Source: Mesorhizobium sp. ZC-5
GTDB taxonomy: Bacteria > Pseudomonadota > Alphaproteobacteria > Rhizobiales > Rhizobiaceae
Length of the DNA: 64,000 nt
Direction of reading: 5' to 3'
Assembly (NCBI RefSeq): GCF_025753855.1
Contig: NZ_JAOWPT010000001.1
Location: forward strand, 206,001-270,000
The translations under genes and the position numbers were made by a program. Positions 34,313 through 42,453 of this stretch are shown piece after piece. The notes under the pieces are model-generated. The model did not search any database, was not told the origin of the DNA, and saw only the letters and a list, made by a program, of their open reading frames with translations. How positions within the stretch are numbered: the first letter of the stretch is position 1; every line of letters starts with the position of its first letter.

Positions 34313-35215
34313 TCAGAGCCGGTGGAAGGTGGCTGCATTCCCGTACAGCCACTTCTCGACGACCTTTTCCTTGAGCGGGAGGTTCTTGTAGTCCTCGATC
34401 AGCGCCTCGAAGGACGTGCCGAAGAGATAGCGTGACAAGCCGACCATCACCTTGTCCTGCAACAGCGTATTGCCGAACTGCATGAACTGCTCCCATCCCG
34501 ATCCGGGCTGGGCGAAGTAGCGCGGATGGTGGGCGGCCGTGTCGACATAGAGATTGGGGTGGCGGCGCAACAGAGCGACCATCTCGTTGACCCAGGGCCA
34601 GCCGGCCAGGCCCGCGACGATGCGCAATTCCGGGAAGTCGACCGCCACATCGTCGAGATAGCGCGGATGCCCGAGATCGTACGGCCGATCGTTGGCATAG
34701 TTCATCGCCGTATAGATACGCACCGGGACGTCGAGTTCGGCAGCCTTGGCGTAGAGTGGATAATAACGTCTGTCATTCGCGGTCACGCCGTTATAGAGCG
34801 CCGAGAGACGCAACCCGTTGGCCCCTTCCTCTTTCACCAGGCGCTCAAATTCCCTGACCGCTCGCATGCCGTCTGTCGGGTCCAGGGTGACGAAGGTAAA
34901 GAAGCGACCGGGATATCGGGCATGAATCCCAGCGGTCGCCGTGTTCTCGGCACCGACAAGCAATCCACATTGGATATTTGCGCGGTCCATATCTTCGACA
35001 AGCCGCTTCAGGCCTCCATCCTCTTCCGTTTCAGCCGGCGTTTCGTTGCGGCTCCTAGCCTTGAAAACGCGGCCGTAGTTCGCGAAGCCATAACCTTCAG
35101 GGCGTTCGAGAGGCTGCGGGAAAGGCGTTCCGGGGCGACCGCGCGCGATCCTCTCCAAATCGGGGTTGGCCTCCGAGTGCGGCAGCCCGATCTCCATGTC
35201 GATCACACGCGTCAT
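34313..35215 (-). CDS. Amidohydrolase-fold protein with degenerate metal site
   Basis: 300 residues related to the amidohydrolase-2 (ACMSD-like) TIM-barrel family, shown by the GFANYGRVF entry region, the ARYPGRFFTFVTLDP strand, and the AGLAGWPWVNEMVALLRRHPNLYVDTAAHHP segment followed by YLFGTSF. The usual ligands look absent: the N-terminal HxH is replaced in VIDMEIGLP, the mid-barrel His of the H-x-G-x-PW motif is Ala, and the Asp of FGTD is Ser. GGAGG is placed ideally before the ATG. First gene of the operon with the ABC transporter and the acyl-CoA synthetase, under a divergent IclR gene. Either a metal-independent enzyme or a binding protein. Confidence 0.8.
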   Translation of the reverse strand: MTRVIDMEIGLPHSEANPDLERIARGRPGTPFPQPLERPEGYGFANYGRVFKARSRNETPAETEEDGGLKRLVEDMDRANIQCGLLVGAENTATAGIHARYPGRFFTFVTLDPTDGMRAVREFERLVKEEGANGLRLSALYNGVTANDRRYYPLYAKAAELDVPVRIYTAMNYANDRPYDLGHPRYLDDVAVDFPELRIVAGLAGWPWVNEMVALLRRHPNLYVDTAAHHPRYFAQPGSGWEQFMQFGNTLLQDKVMVGLSRYLFGTSFEALIEDYKNLPLKEKVVEKWLYGNAATFHRL

Positions 35216-35292
35216 CTATTCCTCCTGCAATGCGATGCCCTCGCGCCATCTTCCACCGAGGTGATGCAGTGATCGCGCAATATGGGATTAAC

Positions 35293-35339
35293 GTCAATAT
35301 GATTGTCAAATAAACATTATTATGTCCATTATATTGACA
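35293..35339. promoter_or_regulatory. Inverted repeats, candidate IclR operator
   Basis: GTCAATAT (35293-35300) and ATATTGAC (35331-35338) are perfect inverted copies, and a further TGTCAA at 35304-35309 is an inverted match to TTGACA at 35334-35339. The stretch is very AT-rich compared with its surroundings and lies in the divergent interval between the amidohydrolase operon and iclR, where an IclR operator and both promoters are expected. Confidence 0.5.
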
Positions 35340-35369
35340 TTTTTAGCAAACGCAGCATAATTTTGTGCA

Positions 35370-36182
35370 ATGCCGTTATCCACGGCTGCGAAACAGGAGC
35401 AGCGCTTGACCGAGACTGATCACGACGCGGGATTTGCCACCACGCTTGCGAAGGGGCTGGATGTTCTCAGGGCCTTCCGTCCCGACCGGAACTCGATGAG
35501 CAATGTCGAGATCGCCGCCGAGACCGGCATCAATCGGCCAACTGTCGCGCGGTTGACCTATACGCTCGCAAAACTTGGCTATCTCAAGCAGGAGAAGTCC
35601 AAATACAGGCTGAGCTGGGGCGCGTTGATGCTGGTCAACCCCCTGCTCATCAACGCCAAGATTCTACAGATCGCGCGTCCTTCGATGCAAAAGCTGGCCC
35701 AGGACGTCGGCGGAACGGTCTCGATCGGCGTCATCGATCGCGTCAACTTCATGTATCTCGAGACATCGCGGGTAAACGAGAACACTTGGACATCTCAGGA
35801 CCTCGGGACGATCGGCCCCCTGCTGCCGGCAACTATTGGTCATGCTCTTTGCGCACAGCTTGACGACACGGAACTCGGATTGAAACTCGAACAGATGCGG
35901 CGAAGCGCGCCCGAGCTATGGGACAAATATTCCGACGCCTTCATGGAAGGCGTTGCCGACTGCAAGAGTCGCGGCTTTTCGGTCGTGAGGGGAACGTGGA
36001 TACCAGGCACACATTCCGCCGGAGTGCCGCTCTTGCGCGACAAAAACGGCGAGTGTTTCGCAATGAACTGCCGCGTGCCGATCTTTCGCCTCAGTCCGAA
36101 CCAGATAGAGGAAGAGGTTGGACCGCGATTGAAATCGCTGGCCATGAATGTTCGCAGTCAGCTGGCTTTCGTCATGCCGTGA
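35370..36182 (+). CDS. IclR-family transcriptional regulator
   Basis: 270 residues. N-terminal winged helix-turn-helix (ATTLAKGLDVLRAFRP, then MSNVEIAAETGINRPTVARL, about residues 22-75) and a C-terminal IclR effector domain (SIGVIDRVNFMYLETSR and later HSAGVPLLRDKNGECFAMNCRVP). ATG 35370 has no Shine-Dalgarno, while an in-frame TTG at 35406 follows AGGAG by six bases and could be the true start, giving 258 residues. Divergent from the amidohydrolase/ABC/acyl-CoA synthetase operon, which it most likely controls. Confidence 0.92.
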   Translation: MPLSTAAKQEQRLTETDHDAGFATTLAKGLDVLRAFRPDRNSMSNVEIAAETGINRPTVARLTYTLAKLGYLKQEKSKYRLSWGALMLVNPLLINAKILQIARPSMQKLAQDVGGTVSIGVIDRVNFMYLETSRVNENTWTSQDLGTIGPLLPATIGHALCAQLDDTELGLKLEQMRRSAPELWDKYSDAFMEGVADCKSRGFSVVRGTWIPGTHSAGVPLLRDKNGECFAMNCRVPIFRLSPNQIEEEVGPRLKSLAMNVRSQLAFVMP

Positions 36183-36250
36183 AGCTGACGTCTGCGTAGG
36201 CAGAGTCTCGAACAGGGAGAGGCATCGAGCTTCCGCTCATGCCTTCGATA

Positions 36251-37300
36251 TCAGTCTGTGGTCAGCATGACCTTGACGCTTCGTGCGCGATCGGCGGCGA
36301 GGCGGAAGGCTGCTGGGGCGTCGGACAAAGTGTGTTCCGCGGTCACCAGCTTCAGGACGTCTACGTTCCCGCCGACGATCAGATCGACTGCCTCGTTGAA
36401 CTCCGCGCCAAAGCGGAATGTGCCTTTCAGCTCGATCTCCTTGGCCATAACCGCATTGGCCGGCACCGGGATCTGGCCACCGGGGAGGTTGCCGACCTGA
36501 ACGACCGTGCCGCCGCGCCGGACGCTGGCGATCGCCGCCGCGAGGCCAGCCGCTGTACCGGATATCTCGAAGGCGATGTCGATCGCCTTGTCGACCACGA
36601 GCGACTGGAGCCTGTCGTCACCGCCGGAAAGGTCGATCGTCCTGTCCGCGCCAAGCTTCTTGGCGAAGGCGAGTGGCGCCTCTGCTATGTCGGCGACGAT
36701 GATCTGCCCACATCCCTTGAACCTCGCCGCAAGCATGGTCAGAAGCCCAATAGGGCCGGCGCCGAACAGGATGATGTTCCTGCCACGTATCTCGCCGGCG
36801 CGCGCCACCGCGTGCAGGCTGACGGCGAGCGGCTCGGCGAGCGCCGCTGCCTGATAAGCCACATGGCGCGGAACCTTGATGCATTGCGCCGGCGTAGCGT
36901 CGAACAGGCTGGCGAAACCGCCCTGCATGTGCGGCGTCTTGGACGCCGAGCCCATGAAATAGATGTTTTCGCAAAGATTGGCCCGGCCCTCCGCGCAACG
37001 GGTGCAATGCCCGCACCAGCGCGATGGATTGACCGCGACGTGGTCGCCGATACCCAAGCCTGGCACTGCGCCGCCGATCTCGACTATCTCGCCTGAAATC
37101 TCGTGGCCGAGTATCAGCGGCGACGTGACGACGAAGTCGCCGGTCCGCGCATGGCGGAAATAGTGCAGGTCGGAACCACAGATGCCGCCTGCCTTGAAGC
37201 GAACCCGCACCATCCCCGGCGCGAGCGGTACAAGCGAATGCTCGATGACGCGCAGATCCTGGGGGCCGAAAAGCGTCGCCGCGATGGCGCTATCGATCAT
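36251..37300 (-). CDS. Zinc-dependent alcohol dehydrogenase, L-idonate 5-dehydrogenase-like
   Basis: 349 residues of the medium-chain dehydrogenase family. Catalytic zinc ligands appear in GGICGSDLHY and LGHEISGEI; structural zinc cysteines in RWCGHCTRCAEGRANLC; the nucleotide-binding GAGPIG is followed by an acidic residue in ADIAEA, favouring NAD. The LHYFRHARTGDF segment resembles L-idonate 5-dehydrogenases. The frame is open to 38050 but ATG 37300 overlaps the TRAP large-subunit stop by four bases. With the TRAP transporter it suggests use of idonate, gluconate or a related sugar acid; the precise substrate is inferred from resemblance. Confidence 0.9.
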   Translation of the reverse strand: MIDSAIAATLFGPQDLRVIEHSLVPLAPGMVRVRFKAGGICGSDLHYFRHARTGDFVVTSPLILGHEISGEIVEIGGAVPGLGIGDHVAVNPSRWCGHCTRCAEGRANLCENIYFMGSASKTPHMQGGFASLFDATPAQCIKVPRHVAYQAAALAEPLAVSLHAVARAGEIRGRNIILFGAGPIGLLTMLAARFKGCGQIIVADIAEAPLAFAKKLGADRTIDLSGGDDRLQSLVVDKAIDIAFEISGTAAGLAAAIASVRRGGTVVQVGNLPGGQIPVPANAVMAKEIELKGTFRFGAEFNEAVDLIVGGNVDVLKLVTAEHTLSDAPAAFRLAADRARSVKVMLTTD

Positions 37301-38703
37301 CGGATCAGCCCCATTTGCGTCGGCAGCCACAACGAGATGGCGGGAATGAAGGTGATCAGGATCAGCGCGGCGAGTAGGGGGACCAGCCATGGCAGGATTG
37401 CCATCGTGGTGCGCTCGACCGACAGTTTTGCGATGCGCGAGAGAACGAACAACACCATGCCGAGTGGCGGGTGAAGCAGGCCGATCATCAGGTTGAGCGT
37501 CATGATGAGGCCGAAATGCACCGGATCGATGCCGTAGAGGATGACGATCGGCAGGAGGATCGGCACGAGGATCGTGATTGCGGCGATCGTGTCGAGGAAG
37601 CAGCCGACAACCAGCATCAGGATGTTCACAAGGATCAGGAACACCCATTTGCTTTCGGTCAGCGAGGTGATGAACGTCGAGAACACCTGCGCGGCCTGGC
37701 TGACCGTCAGCAGCCAGGCGAAGATCGACGCGGCGGTGACGATGAAAAGGACCGATGCGGTCGTCTCGATCGTGTCGAAGGTGGCCTTGGCGAGCGTCGC
37801 GAACGTCATGGTGCGGTAGCGCACGAGGCCGAGGAACAGCGACCAGATCACGGCCGCCATCGCAGCTTCGGTGGGCGTGAACCAGCCCATGGTCATGCCG
37901 CCGATCAGGATGATCGGCGTCATCAGCGCCATCACCGCTGCAAAGTCGAAATACCAGTCGCACAGAACCAGGATCAGCAGGGCGATGCCGACCGCGACAT
38001 TGATCGTAAGGCCGGCCTGCACCAGCAGATAGACCGCCAGCGGGAAGCACAGCACCACAAGCACTTCCAGCGAAGCGCCGGCGAGACGCCGCGCCTCGAA
38101 CGGCGTATCCGAGCCCCAGCCTCTGCGGTAGGCGAAGATCGCGACCGTGATCATCATCAGCACAGTCATGACGACGCCGGGCAGAATACCGGCCATGAAG
38201 AGCGCGCCGATCGAAACGTTCGCCATCATGCCGTAGATGACGAAAGGCAGGGAGGGCGGAAAGATCGGGCCAAGCGTCGAGGACGCAGCGGTCACGCCGA
38301 CCGCGGCTTCCACCGGATAGCCGTGATCCTTCATCGCCTTGATCTCGATCGTGCCGATGCCCGCGGCGTCGGCGAGTGCTGCCCCCGACATTCCCGCGAA
38401 GACCACGGAGCCGATGATGTTGACCTGGGCGAGACCGCCCTTCATCCAGCCGACGAGTGCCAGCGCAAAGGAGTAGATGCGGCCGGTGACGCCGGCGATG
38501 TTCATCAGGTTCCCGGCGAAGATGAAGAAGGGCACGGCCAGCAGAGGGAAGCTTTCGACGCCCGCGATCATGCGCTGCGCGGCGATGATGTCGGGCGCAA
38601 CGCCGTAGAAGACGAGGTAAAGCAGTGACGCGACGGCCATAGAGACCGCGACCGGCACGCCGACGAGCATGAAACCCAGGAATGAGCCGATAAGAAGTAG
38701 CAT
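37297..38703 (-). CDS. dctM: TRAP transporter large permease (DctM)
   Basis: 468 residues, a highly hydrophobic 12-13-helix protein with DctM motifs VPFFIFAGNLMN, SGAALADAAGIGTIEIKAM and FPPSLPFVIYG. It is the proton- or sodium-driven channel of a tripartite transporter. It is about 40 residues longer than usual, with an extra hydrophobic stretch around SLEVLVVLCFPLAVYLLV in the middle. Begins three bases after the DctQ stop. Confidence 0.95.
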   Translation of the reverse strand: MLLLIGSFLGFMLVGVPVAVSMAVASLLYLVFYGVAPDIIAAQRMIAGVESFPLLAVPFFIFAGNLMNIAGVTGRIYSFALALVGWMKGGLAQVNIIGSVVFAGMSGAALADAAGIGTIEIKAMKDHGYPVEAAVGVTAASSTLGPIFPPSLPFVIYGMMANVSIGALFMAGILPGVVMTVLMMITVAIFAYRRGWGSDTPFEARRLAGASLEVLVVLCFPLAVYLLVQAGLTINVAVGIALLILVLCDWYFDFAAVMALMTPIILIGGMTMGWFTPTEAAMAAVIWSLFLGLVRYRTMTFATLAKATFDTIETTASVLFIVTAASIFAWLLTVSQAAQVFSTFITSLTESKWVFLILVNILMLVVGCFLDTIAAITILVPILLPIVILYGIDPVHFGLIMTLNLMIGLLHPPLGMVLFVLSRIAKLSVERTTMAILPWLVPLLAALILITFIPAISLWLPTQMGLIR

Positions 38704-38706
38704 GGA

Positions 38707-39282
38707 TCAGTCTCCCAGTCCGTCGAAGGCGGCGGGACGTTCGAGCACCGAGTAGCCGCGCCTGATATCGGCGATGAAAACCTGGATCTGCCTTACCATC
38801 ATGAGGAAGAAGGCGGCGAAGACGGAATAGAATACAAGATTACGGGGCAGGTCGATCGTCACCATGCGCTCGCGATGCACGATGCCGACATACCGCCACA
38901 GCAGCCAGGACATGTAGGCGAAGAAGCCGATCGTAATCACGCTGACCATAAGCGCCAGCACGCGCCCAATTCCGGAGGGGAGGTAGTGGTAGAGAATATC
39001 GACATGAATGTGCCTGGTCATGCGGGTGCACATGACCGCGCCCAGAAACACCACGACGACCAGGCAGTTGATCGCGATCTCTTCCGTCCAGGCAAAACTG
39101 TTGTTCAGAACGTAGCGCGTGAAGAATTGCAGGAAGACGCAAAGGGCCATGCCCCAGAAGACCGCCAGGGTCACCCAGTCTTCCACCGCGTAGCGTGAAA
39201 GATCGGCTGGGGCGGCCGTTTCATCCTCGAAAGCCTGCGCCAGTTCTTCGGCCGTTACCTGGGTATGGACCTCTTCGCTCAT
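38707..39282 (-). CDS. dctQ: TRAP transporter small permease (DctQ)
   Basis: 191 residues with four membrane helices; TLAVFWGMALCVFLQFFTRYVLNN and AWTEEIAINCLVVVVFLGA (around residues 45-85) match the DctQ core. ATG 39282 has GGAGG eight bases upstream and is preferred to the ATG at 39300. A strong hairpin lies between this gene and the binding-protein gene upstream. Confidence 0.94.
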   Translation of the reverse strand: MSEEVHTQVTAEELAQAFEDETAAPADLSRYAVEDWVTLAVFWGMALCVFLQFFTRYVLNNSFAWTEEIAINCLVVVVFLGAVMCTRMTRHIHVDILYHYLPSGIGRVLALMVSVITIGFFAYMSWLLWRYVGIVHRERMVTIDLPRNLVFYSVFAAFFLMMVRQIQVFIADIRRGYSVLERPAAFDGLGD

Positions 39283-39316
39283 CGGCGCAGCCTCCGGCAT
39301 CGAATGAAATTGGGGC

Positions 39317-39344
39317 GACCCGGCGCGACATAGCGCGCCGGGTC
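39317..39344 (-). terminator. 11-bp hairpin between TRAP binding-protein and small-permease genes
   Basis: GACCCGGCGCG (39317-39327) pairs perfectly with CGCGCCGGGTC (39334-39344) around a six-base loop. It lacks a clear U-run. Position just after the binding-protein stop matches the hairpins seen after three other binding-protein genes in this window. Confidence 0.65.
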
Positions 39345-39355
39345 CACGACGGAGA

Positions 39356-40330
39356 TCACTTGATTGCGCGGATCGCTTCCCAATCCGCCTTCTCGTAGCC
39401 GAACTCCTCGAAGGTCACCTTCTCGGCGACGTTCTTCTCGAAGTCGGCCCGATCGATTTCGGTGACGGTCAGCCCCCGGTCCTTGAACACCTGGACTAGC
39501 TCCTTTTCGCGAGCGACGATCTTGTCCGTCGCCCTCTTGGCCGCCTCCTGCATGACTTCGGTGAAGATTGCCTTGTCCTCGTCCGAAAGCTGCGACCAGC
39601 GCGACTGTGACACGATGGTGTTCAGGTGGTCGACAATGTGGCCGGTCAGTACGATGTGCTTCTGCACTTCGAAGAACTTCTTGGCCTCGATCGTAGTGAG
39701 CGGGTTCTCCTGAGCTTCCACCGTGCCCTGCTGAAGGGCGAGGTAGACTTCAGCGAAGGCGATGGGCGCGGTGTTGGCGCCGCAGGCGCGTGGCATGGCG
39801 AGATAGGCAGGAACGTCCGGCACGCGGATCTTCAGCCCCTGCATGTCGGCACATTTCTCGATCGGACGGTTCGACGTCGTGTGCCGCGTTCCGTAATAGG
39901 TCGTCGCGGTGATATGATGGCCGGAAGCTTCCTCATATCCGGCGGTCAGCGTCTTGTAGATGTCGCTCTTGGAATAGGCCAGAAGGTGGTCGGCATCGCG
40001 GAAGATGAAGGGGTAATAGGTGACGCCGATCCGTGGAAACTCGCGCGCGGCGAAACTCGAGCCGGAGATGATGATGTCGACCGTTCCAAGCGTCAGTCCC
40101 TGGTTGATGTCGGATTCCTTGCCGAGCTGCGACGCCGGAAATACATCGATGGTGTAGCGGCCGTCGGTGCGCTTTTTGATTTCTTCCGCGGCCCATACGG
40201 ATTCGGTGTGGAAGGGTTCGGAAGTCTCGTAGACATGGGCCCATTTCAGCGCGGTCTGCGCCGAGGCTGAGGTCATGGGCAAGGCAATTGCGGCGAAGGC
40301 TCCGAGTAACGCGGCATATCTTGAAAGCAT
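39356..40330 (-). CDS. dctP: TRAP transporter solute-binding protein (DctP)
   Basis: 324 residues. Signal peptide MLSRYAALLGAFAAIA to ASA (cleavage near residue 24). The mature protein has the DctP pattern: KWAHVYETSEPFHTESVWAAEEI, VFPASQLGKESDINQGLTLGTVDI and the ligand carboxylate-binding Arg in MQGLKIRVPDVPAY. TRAP binding proteins capture organic acids, here probably a sugar acid given the downstream dehydrogenase. The GGGAGG before the ATG supports the start; the longer frame to 40618 is not supported. Confidence 0.95.
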   Translation of the reverse strand: MLSRYAALLGAFAAIALPMTSASAQTALKWAHVYETSEPFHTESVWAAEEIKKRTDGRYTIDVFPASQLGKESDINQGLTLGTVDIIISGSSFAAREFPRIGVTYYPFIFRDADHLLAYSKSDIYKTLTAGYEEASGHHITATTYYGTRHTTSNRPIEKCADMQGLKIRVPDVPAYLAMPRACGANTAPIAFAEVYLALQQGTVEAQENPLTTIEAKKFFEVQKHIVLTGHIVDHLNTIVSQSRWSQLSDEDKAIFTEVMQEAAKRATDKIVAREKELVQVFKDRGLTVTEIDRADFEKNVAEKVTFEEFGYEKADWEAIRAIK

Positions 40331-40385
40331 TTCATTCCTCCCTGTGATGATTGGCGACAACAGCCGGATCTCCTCCCGGCCTGGT

Positions 40386-41105
40386 CTATTCCGCAACCTC
40401 CACGGCTGCGGCTCTCTCACCGAAATTGCGTGAGAATCTGAGTTGCGACTGACGCAGATGCTCTCGCATCGCCGTCTTTGCCTTTTCGGGATCGCGCGCC
40501 GCGATCCCATCGCGCACCACGCGATGCTCGTCCATCGCGGTTTTCCAGGAATCCTTGTTTTCGAAATAACTGGAGAGGCGCTCGAAATATGGATTGATGC
40601 GCTGGTCGAACAGTTCACCGGTGAATCTTACAAGAACGGCGTTGCCGAGGATCGCCGCCACGGTGGTGTGGAATTCCCGGTCCAGCCCGAGCGTGAATTT
40701 GCTCGGATGATGTGTGGATTCCATCCTGCGAAGCACGTCGTCCATGGCGTCGATGTCCGATTGCTTCACATGCAGGGCGGCTTCGGCGGCGATTGCGCCT
40801 TCGATGAATTCCCGTGCGCGCAGCAATTCGAACGGACCTTCGACGGCGCTGCGTAAATGAATCTCGGGAACCGGCTGTTCGGTCACATAGATACCCGAAC
40901 CGACGCGGATGCGTATTCGCCCCTCGACCTCCAGCGCAATCAGCGCTTCGCGAACTGTCGGGCGGGAGATGCCCAACTGGTCGGCCAGTTCGCGCTCGGT
41001 AGGCAGGCGATCGCCAACCGCGAACTCGCCGCTGTCGATCAGCTGCCTGAGCTGATCAGCTATCTGTCGGTAAAGCCGACGCGGTTCAATGGCCTGTATC
41101 GGCAT
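40386..41105 (-). CDS. GntR-family transcriptional regulator (FadR subfamily)
   Basis: 239 residues. Winged helix-turn-helix LPTERELADQLGISRPTVREAL with RLYRQIADQLRQLI before it (about residues 10-70), then an all-helical FCD domain with metal-binding residues in DREFHTTVA and later DEHRVVRDGIA. Such proteins are repressors released by hexuronates, gluconate or other organic acids. ATG 41105 or GTG 41111 may start it. Head gene of the TRAP operon, with a FadR-type half-palindrome upstream, so autoregulation is likely. Confidence 0.93.
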   Translation of the reverse strand: MPIQAIEPRRLYRQIADQLRQLIDSGEFAVGDRLPTERELADQLGISRPTVREALIALEVEGRIRIRVGSGIYVTEQPVPEIHLRSAVEGPFELLRAREFIEGAIAAEAALHVKQSDIDAMDDVLRRMESTHHPSKFTLGLDREFHTTVAAILGNAVLVRFTGELFDQRINPYFERLSSYFENKDSWKTAMDEHRVVRDGIAARDPEKAKTAMREHLRQSQLRFSRNFGERAAAVEVAE

Positions 41106-41148
41106 CGCCACTCAGTTCCACACGACAGAACATCAGAGATCGGTAAAT

Positions 41149-41159
41149 TGGTCTGACCT
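41149..41159. promoter_or_regulatory. Candidate GntR (FadR-type) operator
   Basis: TGGTCTGACCT fits the TGGTnnnACCA consensus of FadR-subfamily regulators at all but the last base. It lies 44 bases upstream of the GntR start, the expected place for autoregulation of this regulator-TRAP operon. Confidence 0.55.
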
Positions 41160-41272
41160 ATTGAGCGTAAACGCGACGAAGTGTCAAGGAACAGGAGAAT
41201 TGCCGCGCAAATTCTCACGGCACACCAACAGGCGAACACGTCGCCTGTGTCGACCAGGGCGCCGGAGCTGGG

Positions 41273-42316
41273 TTATCGCGAAACGAAAGGGCCGGTTGTC
41301 TTCCGTACGATCAGTTCCCCGGATAGCCTTCTGATGGTCGCGGACTGACCGGGTTCACAGCTTCCGTCTTCGATCATGCCGACGGTGACCTGTACCATCT
41401 CATCCAGAGGCTGGCGAAACGTTGTTATGGAATAGCGCGGCCAGCCGGCCATCGCGATGTCGTCAAAGCCTGCGACGGAAATATCTTCCGGCACCCGAAG
41501 GCCGGCCTCGTCGCGGAATGCGTCGATGCCGCCGGCAGCCAGGATGTCATTGGCGAAGAACACGGCGTCGATGTTTCCCTTGGCGGCAACTTCCAGCGCC
41601 GCTCGCCTGCCTGCGGCGTAGCTGTATTCGCCGCCATCGAAATGCCCGCCCAGTGTCATTCCGAGTTCCGCGACACGCGTGATGAAGGCGTTCTGCCGCT
41701 CCAGGTTCGTCGACGTATGAGCAAGCCCGGCCACATACGCCACGCGGCGATGGCCGAGCTGATGGAAATGATCGGCTATCGCCCGCCCGCCCGCGATGTT
41801 GTCACAGGCGACGCAACTCAACTCGCCGCCATCGACGACACGGTTTATCAGCACTGCCGCCCGCCCCTCGGTGACCCAGCGCAGGGTCGCGCCTGACAGG
41901 ATAGTCGCGGATATGACGATGACAGCATCGACATTGTAGCGGCGCACGGCCGAAAGCTGATGCTCGAGGTTGGAACCCTTGGCGATGTTGAACAGCAGGC
42001 TCTGCAGACCGACCTGCTGCAATGCACGGGACAGCTTTTCGATCAGCGCGGGATAGAAAGGATTCTGCATGTCGGACACAACGATGCCGACGATGTTGGA
42101 TCTGCTGCGCGACAGCATGCTGGCAATTGCGTTGGGATGGTAGTCGACCTCCGCGGCATGGCGCAGGATCTTCTCCCTCAACTCGGCTGCGATGCTGGCG
42201 CCAGGGGTGAACGCCCGCGAAACAGCCGACTGGCTGACGCCGATAAGCCTTGCAAGTTCCCGCGCGGTGATGGGCTTGCGCCTGCCCTTGCCGCCAGCAT
42301 GCTCGCTATCGCTCAC
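41273..42316 (-). CDS. LacI-family transcriptional regulator
   Basis: 347 residues. N-terminal helix-turn-helix ITARELARLIGVSQSAVSRAF with the hinge region ASMLSRSRSNIVGIVVSDM, then a periplasmic-binding-protein-like effector domain with LVAFNPF/YPALIEKLSRAL, RAVALINRVVD and VAGFDDIAMAGWPRYSITTFRQP. The GTG start has AGGGGAA six bases upstream. Divergent from the CoA-transferase operon; a perfect 16-bp palindrome sits in the shared interval, and a second near-perfect copy precedes the enolase-superfamily gene. Confidence 0.95.
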   Translation of the reverse strand: MSDSEHAGGKGRRKPITARELARLIGVSQSAVSRAFTPGASIAAELREKILRHAAEVDYHPNAIASMLSRSRSNIVGIVVSDMQNPFYPALIEKLSRALQQVGLQSLLFNIAKGSNLEHQLSAVRRYNVDAVIVISATILSGATLRWVTEGRAAVLINRVVDGGELSCVACDNIAGGRAIADHFHQLGHRRVAYVAGLAHTSTNLERQNAFITRVAELGMTLGGHFDGGEYSYAAGRRAALEVAAKGNIDAVFFANDILAAGGIDAFRDEAGLRVPEDISVAGFDDIAMAGWPRYSITTFRQPLDEMVQVTVGMIEDGSCEPGQSATIRRLSGELIVRKTTGPFVSR

Positions 42317-42389
42317 TGTTGTTCCCCTAGCCTCGAACCGCCTTAACGGTAGCTGCCATCTTTTTCAATCATCGTGTCGTCGCGAAGTG

Positions 42390-42405
42390 TTGCATACGTA
42401 TGCAA
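42390..42405. promoter_or_regulatory. LacI-type operator O1 (perfect palindrome)
   Basis: TTGCATACGTATGCAA is a perfect 16-bp palindrome with central CG, the form used by LacI-family repressors. It lies in the 137-base interval between the divergent LacI gene and the CoA-transferase gene, 49 bases before the latter. The only other near-copy I found in the window is at 45691-45706. Confidence 0.85.
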
Positions 42406-42453
42406 AACTCGATAGTTCATTTTTGATGCTGAAATGGGAGCGAGCGGCATTCG

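Noticed and set aside
36251-38050. A 599-codon frame containing the idonate-dehydrogenase-like enzyme
   Set aside because: Its first 250 codons are the TRAP large-subunit gene in another frame; the enzyme begins at 37300 with a four-base overlap.
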